Shown here one piece after another: positions 12,238 to 15,996 of a DNA stretch of 15,996 nt. The stretch is from contig JAFGBP010000064.1 of assembly GCA_016933095.1 (NCBI GenBank), forward strand, positions 1-15,996. The letters are read 5' to 3'. How positions within the stretch are numbered: position 1 is the stretch's first letter; each line of letters opens with the position of its first letter. Position numbers and translations under genes: made by a program. Source of the DNA: Candidatus Woesearchaeota archaeon (GTDB taxonomy: Archaea; Nanobdellota; Nanobdellia; Woesearchaeales; SM23-78). The notes below the pieces were generated by a model. That model searched no databases. It saw only the letters and a program-made list of their open reading frames with translations, and had not been told where the DNA came from.

Positions 12238-13197
12238 TCATATCCTGACTATCACGTCTGCCAGCTTGTCAGAGTCATGCCTTGCAAGGTTGCCCTCATC
12301 TAATAAGTCTGCCTTCACAACCTTTACAGGCCCCGAGCCCTTTGCTTTGGAATGCAGGACTGGCATTATGAAAGATGACCCTTCGTCCTCGTAGGGCTTG
12401 AGGGTCTTGGCGTGAGGCTTCTTGTCGTTGAGAAGCACGCAGTCCAAGACCCCTTTTCCAGCGTATTTCTCCACCTCTTTCAGGAAGTCATCCGCTGAGA
12501 AGTTAGTGGTCTCGCCGTACTTGTTCATTATGTTGCAGACGAATATCTTCTTGGCCTTTGTCTCTGTCAAGGCGTTCTTTATTCCTGAGATGAGCACGTT
12601 TGCCAAGACGCTGGTATACAAGTCTCCGGGGCCTATCACGACCTTGTCAGCCTCTAGTATCGCCTTGACTGCGTCAGGGTTGGCCCTGGGCTTCGGGACT
12701 ATGAAAAGCTTCTTTATCTTAAGGTCGGGGTTGTGCTTTGGGATGTCGATGTTGGTCTCGCTCACGACGACCTGCCCGTTCTCCAGGACTGCTCCGATGT
12801 GGGCGTGGACGAGCGTCACAGGAATCACCCTTCCCTTGATGCTCAAAAGCCTTGAAGCTTCTATTATCGCATCCTTCTCGTTGCCGGCAATGTCCCTTAT
12901 GGCTGTGAGGAGCAGGTTCCCGAGACTATGCCCGCCGACGCCTCCCTTCTCGAACCTGTACTCGAATAGCTTTCTCAGGAAAGAAGAATCCTCACTTAAG
13001 GCTATCAAGCATCGCCTCATGTCTCCCTGAGGAAGATAGCCGTACTCGTCGCGAAGCTTGCCTGCGGATCCGCCGGAGTCCATCATAGAGACGACTGCGG
13101 TTATCTCAACGTCATGCTTCTTGAGGCCCCTCAGGACAGTATAAGACCCAGTGCCTCCGCCGATGACTACGATCCTCTGCTTCTCCGGCTTTGCCAT
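12238..13197 (-). CDS. YvcK/GlmR-like (CofD-like family) UDP-sugar-binding regulator
   Basis: Homologue of YvcK/GlmR, which in Bacillus and Listeria binds UDP-GlcNAc and stimulates GlmS. Seen: IGGGTGSYTVLRGL (12-25), VSMMDSGGSAGKLRDE (36-51), LPQGDMRRCLIAL (55-67), GGHSLGNLLLTA (about 88-99), VIGPGDLYTSVLANVL and CNIMNKYGETTNFSADDF. These are the full family signature set, and 319 residues is the normal length. F420-pathway CofD shares the fold, but MMDSGGSAGKLR and the NIMNKYGET segment match the YvcK branch. First gene of an operon with a HAD phosphatase and glmS, which makes a GlmR-type role more likely here. ATG at 13197 lies 28 bases from a TATA box, so leaderless. Confidence 0.92.
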   Translation of the reverse strand: MAKPEKQRIVVIGGGTGSYTVLRGLKKHDVEITAVVSMMDSGGSAGKLRDEYGYLPQGDMRRCLIALSEDSSFLRKLFEYRFEKGGVGGHSLGNLLLTAIRDIAGNEKDAIIEASRLLSIKGRVIPVTLVHAHIGAVLENGQVVVSETNIDIPKHNPDLKIKKLFIVPKPRANPDAVKAILEADKVVIGPGDLYTSVLANVLISGIKNALTETKAKKIFVCNIMNKYGETTNFSADDFLKEVEKYAGKGVLDCVLLNDKKPHAKTLKPYEDEGSSFIMPVLHSKAKGSGPVKVVKADLLDEGNLARHDSDKLADVIVRI

Positions 13198-13220
13198 TGG
13201 TATAAAGAGTAGCCAGGATG

Positions 13221-13230
13221 ATTTATAAGT
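13221..13230 (-). promoter_or_regulatory. TATA box of the yvcK-HAD-glmS operon
   Basis: Minus strand ACTTATAAAT, centred about 28 bases from the ATG at 13197. Confidence 0.6.
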
Positions 13231-13251
13231 TTAGTGAAAACTTGTTCCACA

Positions 13252-13284
13252 AAGAACGGGTCGTAAAGAAAGTTTTGCGTTCTT
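13252..13284 (-). terminator. Hairpin at the 3' end of the exported protein gene
   Basis: AAGAACG and CGTTCTT form a 7-bp stem around a 19-base T-rich loop, starting at the stop codon on the minus strand. Candidate 3'-end structure; the loop also holds T-rich stretches. Moderate because the stem is short. Confidence 0.35.
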
Positions 13285-13993
13285 ACCGCCTGAAGGAGAC
13301 TCCCACTCCTAGGCTCATCGCATTCCCTGTTCTTCTCTCTTGGACTGGATTCGACCCAGTATAGTTCCATTGCTGAAACCAAATATGCGTCCCGCGGAAG
13401 AAAATCCTGATGGCAAGGTCATTCTTGAGATTATAGATTACCCCGCTTGCTTGGAGGGATACTCCTGAGGTTTTGTTCTCTGTATTGTCAGGGAAGAAAT
13501 ACCGCAAGCCAACATCGTACTGCGGATCCATCAATCCTGCACCCACAAAGGGATATCTTGAGTCCTTCTTCCATAATTGGCCGCTGGGAAACCTGCTCTC
13601 ATAGCCTGCAAAATCAAGCCCTCCCTCAATGAATAAATTGAAGAGAAGGTCTATATTGCAGGGTACCTTGTCAGGGCATTGCACATGAACTCGCTGGTAG
13701 AACCTTGCTGCTGCCAAAGCATGGTAAGTATGTCCGCTCTCAGCACCCTCTTTTCTCAAGGAGGACAAGCCTGCATCTAGCGAGAGCCCGACGTGGTTGA
13801 AGTAGCTGTCGAGTGAGATCTTTGCTCCGGGCCTGTACTGAGCCTCGTAGCCAGCCCCGCTTGAAGCGTTGAGGGCTGCATAAGCGCTGGCACGAAACTC
13901 CGCGTCTGTGGCTGCAGCTACTTTCTGCGCAGCCGGTGCAACAGAGAGCGCTGATGTCAATAACAGTGTAGTTGCAAGTTTTGATACCCTCAT
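13283..13993 (-). CDS. Exported beta-rich protein resembling an outer-membrane beta-barrel
   Basis: 236 residues. A clear Sec signal peptide (basic MRVSK, hydrophobic LATTLLLTSALSV, cleavage likely after AAA near residue 28) is followed by a chain with repeated alternating polar/apolar strands: HVGLSLDAGLSS, YHALAAARFY, LFIEGGLDFAGYE, YPFVGAGLM, YDVGLRYFF and MSLGVGVSF at the end. That ending and the long loops between strands resemble small bacterial outer-membrane barrels. Two Cys (QCPDKVPC) could form a disulfide and NYT is a glycosylation sequon. The ATG lies 27 bases from a TATA box, so the gene has an archaeal promoter. Family not recognised. A secreted beta-sandwich is the alternative. 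A barrel would be surprising in an archaeon with a single membrane. Confidence 0.75.
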   Translation of the reverse strand: MRVSKLATTLLLTSALSVAPAAQKVAAATDAEFRASAYAALNASSGAGYEAQYRPGAKISLDSYFNHVGLSLDAGLSSLRKEGAESGHTYHALAAARFYQRVHVQCPDKVPCNIDLLFNLFIEGGLDFAGYESRFPSGQLWKKDSRYPFVGAGLMDPQYDVGLRYFFPDNTENKTSGVSLQASGVIYNLKNDLAIRIFFRGTHIWFQQWNYTGSNPVQERRTGNAMSLGVGVSFRR

Positions 13994-14014
13994 GAGCCAG
14001 GAGGAAATAGAAGA

Positions 14015-14024
14015 TATTTATATA
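14015..14024 (-). promoter_or_regulatory. TATA box of the exported protein gene
   Basis: Minus strand TATATAAATA, about 27 bases upstream of the ATG at 13993. A short hairpin CCACT-CCGC-AGTGG (14030-14043) lies just upstream and could be an operator. Confidence 0.65.
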
Positions 14025-14098
14025 CTTATCCACTCCGCAGTGGTGCGAGATGTCTCTGCAAATGGTGCTTAGAATGCAAACGCAGTTCAAGAAATTCA

Positions 14099-14371
14099 TC
14101 ACAGCCCAAACGTCCTTTCCATCTCTTTCATCTGGTTGAACTGGTTGATGAACGCGATCCCCTTGTCAGTTATCGTGAGCATCTTCCTCTCCTTAGCCTG
14201 TTCCTCTGCGACGAGGCCTTTTGCCATGAGCTCTTCGAGGTACTGTTTCATCTGGTTGTGGGAGAGGTTGGCCTTGTACATCAGGTGAGTCGGCTTTATC
14301 CTGCCTCCTCGCTTGTTGATGGTCAAGACCATGTCATAGATTATGTCGATCCTACTTCTTTTTCCTTGCAT
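14099..14371 (-). CDS. Archaeal winged-helix DNA-binding protein (HTH_45-like)
   Basis: 90-residue winged helix typical of small archaeal regulators. Helix 1 is RIDIIYDMVLTI (7-18), the turn-helix segment KPTHLMYKANLSHNQMKQYLEEL lies at 26-48, a wing sits around residues 52-68 (GLVAEEQ to MLTITDKG), and a C-terminal helix runs from about 71. The KPTHLMYKANLS wording is the signature of this group. Its ATG lies 20 bases inside the end of the preceding membrane-protein gene in another frame, so the two are translationally coupled and likely work together. DNA binding is a family inference; targets unknown, possibly its own operon. Confidence 0.85.
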   Translation of the reverse strand: MQGKRSRIDIIYDMVLTINKRGGRIKPTHLMYKANLSHNQMKQYLEELMAKGLVAEEQAKERKMLTITDKGIAFINQFNQMKEMERTFGL

Positions 14372-15020
14372 TTTTCAGTACCATCGCAAAAGTGTATAGA
14401 AGGAAGCAGTATCCGATGAGCTGGATCGCTTCTCCTGCCACGTACACCCACCTGTCAGCGTATGTGAATATGAAGAAGATTTGGCTCAGGGTGATTATCC
14501 CAAAGCTTATGGCGAGAAGCTTTGTGTTCTTGTACCTGAACTTCCTGTAGGATAGGATGTATCTCCTCGTGGCTGCTAGCAGGAAGATGACCGCGGTTAT
14601 GTAGAACCAGTGATAGTTGAACCTGGCGAAGTAGGTGAGTATCAGGATGAAGTACGCCATTATGACGTAGTTCATGGTCAGGTCGTCCTTTGACGTCAGG
14701 GCGTATAGTATGTAGAACCCGAATAGTGTCAGGAACAAGTGCGCCAGGAATCCTCCAGCAAGGTAAAGATGATACAACTCAGATGCAGTCTCAGTGTGCG
14801 TCAGGATGTTCGTCGCGATCTTGACTATGAAGCTGGCCGCCAACATCAGGAACGCTGATGAGAGGAGCAACTGCTTCTTGTTCTTGGTGTCAAGCATGAA
14901 GTTCTTGAAGCTGAAGAATCCTATTGAGAGGACGACGAGCGCGCTGATGATGTCTATCGCGACGTCTTTCCCGTAGAAGCCCGGTGGGCTTAGGTTGACA
15001 AAGTCGAGCCAGTAGACCAT
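14352..15020 (-). CDS. Seven-helix membrane protein coupled to a winged-helix regulator
   Basis: 222 residues with seven hydrophobic segments at about 21-38, 50-70, 86-108, 116-133, 136-150, 166-187 and 192-215, and a basic C-terminal tail (KNARKKK). No enzyme motif is visible. The layout resembles seven-helix sensor modules of archaeal membrane proteins, without an attached kinase or output domain. It overlaps the winged-helix gene by 20 bases, which supports a joint function, for example membrane signal sensing passed to the DNA-binding protein. The ATG at 15020 lies about 26 bases from a TATA-like box. Function is inferred only from topology and coupling. Confidence 0.8.
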   Translation of the reverse strand: MVYWLDFVNLSPPGFYGKDVAIDIISALVVLSIGFFSFKNFMLDTKNKKQLLLSSAFLMLAASFIVKIATNILTHTETASELYHLYLAGGFLAHLFLTLFGFYILYALTSKDDLTMNYVIMAYFILILTYFARFNYHWFYITAVIFLLAATRRYILSYRKFRYKNTKLLAISFGIITLSQIFFIFTYADRWVYVAGEAIQLIGYCFLLYTFAMVLKNARKKK

Positions 15021-15040
15021 CTATCCTGTAGGAGTGGGGA

Positions 15041-15050
15041 AGTATTTAAG
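15041..15050 (-). promoter_or_regulatory. TATA box of the membrane protein/winged-helix operon
   Basis: Minus strand CTTAAATACT, centred about 26 bases from the ATG at 15020. The A-rich stretch upstream (CAAAAAA) could be the TFB recognition element. Confidence 0.55.
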
Positions 15051-15070
15051 TTTTTTGAAAAATCAAACTG

Positions 15071-15111
15071 GGCCTCATTCCTTCGAAGAGAGTCTTATCT
15101 TGAACGAGGCC
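15071..15111 (-). terminator. Hairpin between the unknown gene and the membrane protein operon
   Basis: On the minus strand GGCCTCGTTC pairs with GAATGAGGCC over 10 bp, with one G-U pair that is a mismatch on the other strand. An inner 4-bp helix (AAGA/TCTT) is possible. The G-U asymmetry suggests a minus-strand RNA structure. It lies about 100 bases after the stop at 15210 and 20 bases before the next TATA box, so it may mark the 3' end of that transcript. Confidence 0.4.
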
Positions 15112-15209
15112 TAGTCATTCATATTTTCTGAACCAATCTTACCTAAGACTTTCTGAAGCTAGTTTTCATGCATCACAACGACCATGAAAGCCGGCTTGTT
15201 TCCAGAGTC

Positions 15210-15872
15210 TCATCCCTTCATCCTCACTATGTAGCTGCCGTACGGGTCCAGGTCGTGGTAGTTGACGATGCTGCACTTGTTCGGAATGTTGCTTATCCAG
15301 AGCATGGACGCGTAGGGCTTATCGTTCCTGTCAACGACTTCCTTAGGATCCAGGCCGATCTGGACTTCATCTATGTTCTGCAGCTTGAGTTCGAGCCCGT
15401 ATTTTTCCGCTTCTTCCTTGAAGAGCCAGACGGTCAGCGGGTCTTTTCCGAACTTGTCTGTCGGTATGGTACGGGGAGAGACCTCCCAGTGCACATCAGA
15501 GTTCCCGAAGGTGGCGTATTCAAGGATGGCTGTCGTTTCATTGTCTTCCAGGATGTATTTCCGGGCCTGCTTGTGCGCCTCGTAGGCTGCTTCCACGTTT
15601 GATAGTACCGGGGAGTCTCTGACAAATAAATATCTTGTGGAGACTCCTGGGAAGCAGACCACGCCTTCGCGAACGTAGCTTCCGTGCCTCCAGATGCTAG
15701 TGCCTCTTTTCGCATTGTTCCGGGCTTCGGCCATCTCCTTGGATGTCAGCACAGTGCCTGAGCTCTTTGCGTAGGCCTTGACAGCCTCTTCGCAGTTCGC
15801 TATCCTTGACTTTATTCCAAGCGCGCTTTCGAGCGCGTCGTCTATCTTCACTTCATATTCTGGTACGTTCAT
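15210..15872 (-). CDS. Soluble protein of unknown function (220 aa)
   Basis: I do not recognise it. No signal peptide or membrane helix. The N-terminal part (1-60) is helical (DDALESALGIKSRIANCEEAVKAYA has such a pattern). The middle and C-terminal parts mix strands and helices with several aromatic residues: GTSIWRHGSYVREGVV, RYLFVRDSP, EYATFGNSDVHWEV, LTVWLFKEEAEKYG and YASMLWISNIP. It ends SYIVRMKG. The start is set at 15872 because GGAG lies nine bases upstream, whereas the ATG three codons earlier abuts that sequence. It has its own TATA-like box near 15926 and a hairpin after its stop. No partner gene is obvious. A role cannot be given. Confidence 0.72.
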   Translation of the reverse strand: MNVPEYEVKIDDALESALGIKSRIANCEEAVKAYAKSSGTVLTSKEMAEARNNAKRGTSIWRHGSYVREGVVCFPGVSTRYLFVRDSPVLSNVEAAYEAHKQARKYILEDNETTAILEYATFGNSDVHWEVSPRTIPTDKFGKDPLTVWLFKEEAEKYGLELKLQNIDEVQIGLDPKEVVDRNDKPYASMLWISNIPNKCSIVNYHDLDPYGSYIVRMKG

Positions 15873-15920
15873 GTTGTTCATCTCCTTTGTTTCTTTCCAT
15901 GAGAAGGTAATGCATTGGTA

Positions 15921-15930
15921 GGATATAAGT
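15921..15930 (-). promoter_or_regulatory. TATA-like box of the unknown gene
   Basis: Minus strand ACTTATATCC. The expected start near 15899 would give a leader of about 27 bases including the AAAGGAG ribosome site. Confidence 0.45.
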
Positions 15931-15962
15931 TTTGCATCAAAAAATATTTACAATTAGTAATA

Positions 15963-15970
15963 TTTTTATA
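15963..15970 (+). promoter_or_regulatory. Possible TATA box of a divergent gene running off the right edge
   Basis: TTTTTATA is centred 27 bases before an ATG at 15994-15996, the last codon of the window. This fits the leaderless pattern of the window, but the region is very AT-rich, so chance is not excluded. Confidence 0.25.
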
Positions 15971-15996
15971 GTTATTATACTATTTGTAATATAATG

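Noticed and set aside
1..15996. CRISPR array, tRNA, insertion sequence, integrase or phage genes
   Set aside because: No regularly spaced repeats, cloverleaf, transposase motif or phage structural gene found on either strand.

Overview
The window looks archaeal. Many genes have a TATA-like box centred 24-29 bases upstream of the first codon, so their transcripts would be leaderless or nearly so. A few others carry a Shine-Dalgarno sequence. The gene families also fit: an archaeal-type RNA m5C methyltransferase, an RqcH/NFACT protein, a tandem-module Lrp protein, a short winged-helix protein paired with a seven-helix membrane protein, and AbrB-type regulators. The compact layout and the number of small unknown proteins suggest a DPANN-like lineage (for example Woesearchaeota or relatives). 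That placement is an inference from style, not from a marker gene. Nearly all genes are on the minus strand.

Left part (1-4500). The C-terminal part of acetolactate synthase (plus strand) converges on a small membrane protein. Next come UDP-glucose 6-dehydrogenase and a UDP-glucuronate 4-epimerase-like enzyme as a two-gene unit making UDP-glucuronate and probably UDP-galacturonate. A toxin-antitoxin-like pair follows: a DUF4258/RelE-like toxin ahead of a zinc-ribbon plus AbrB antitoxin, with two identical palindromes beside its TATA box.

Middle (4580-9760). A small unknown protein gene (4598-4843) has a 121-nt leader that can fold into a multi-helix RNA, and its stop codon sits in the tetraloop of a GNRA-capped hairpin. 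This is the least explained part of the window. An NSUN-type RNA methyltransferase and a divergent HExxH protein share one TATA element. A tightly overlapping operon follows: tandem Lrp, an NFACT/RqcH protein lacking its NFACT-R domain, and hypoxanthine phosphoribosyltransferase. A small plus-strand gene of unknown function closes the section.

Right part (9762-15996). An operon of YvcK/GlmR-like protein, HAD phosphatase and GlmS points to regulated amino-sugar synthesis. It is followed by an exported beta-rich protein, a winged-helix protein translationally coupled to a seven-helix membrane protein, and an unknown soluble protein. A possible divergent gene starts at the right edge.

Taken together the window is rich in sugar-nucleotide supply for surface polymers: Ugd and epimerase on one side, GlmS with its likely regulator on the other. 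No rRNA, tRNA, CRISPR array, insertion sequence or integrase was seen, and no gene-free stretch exceeds 300 bases.
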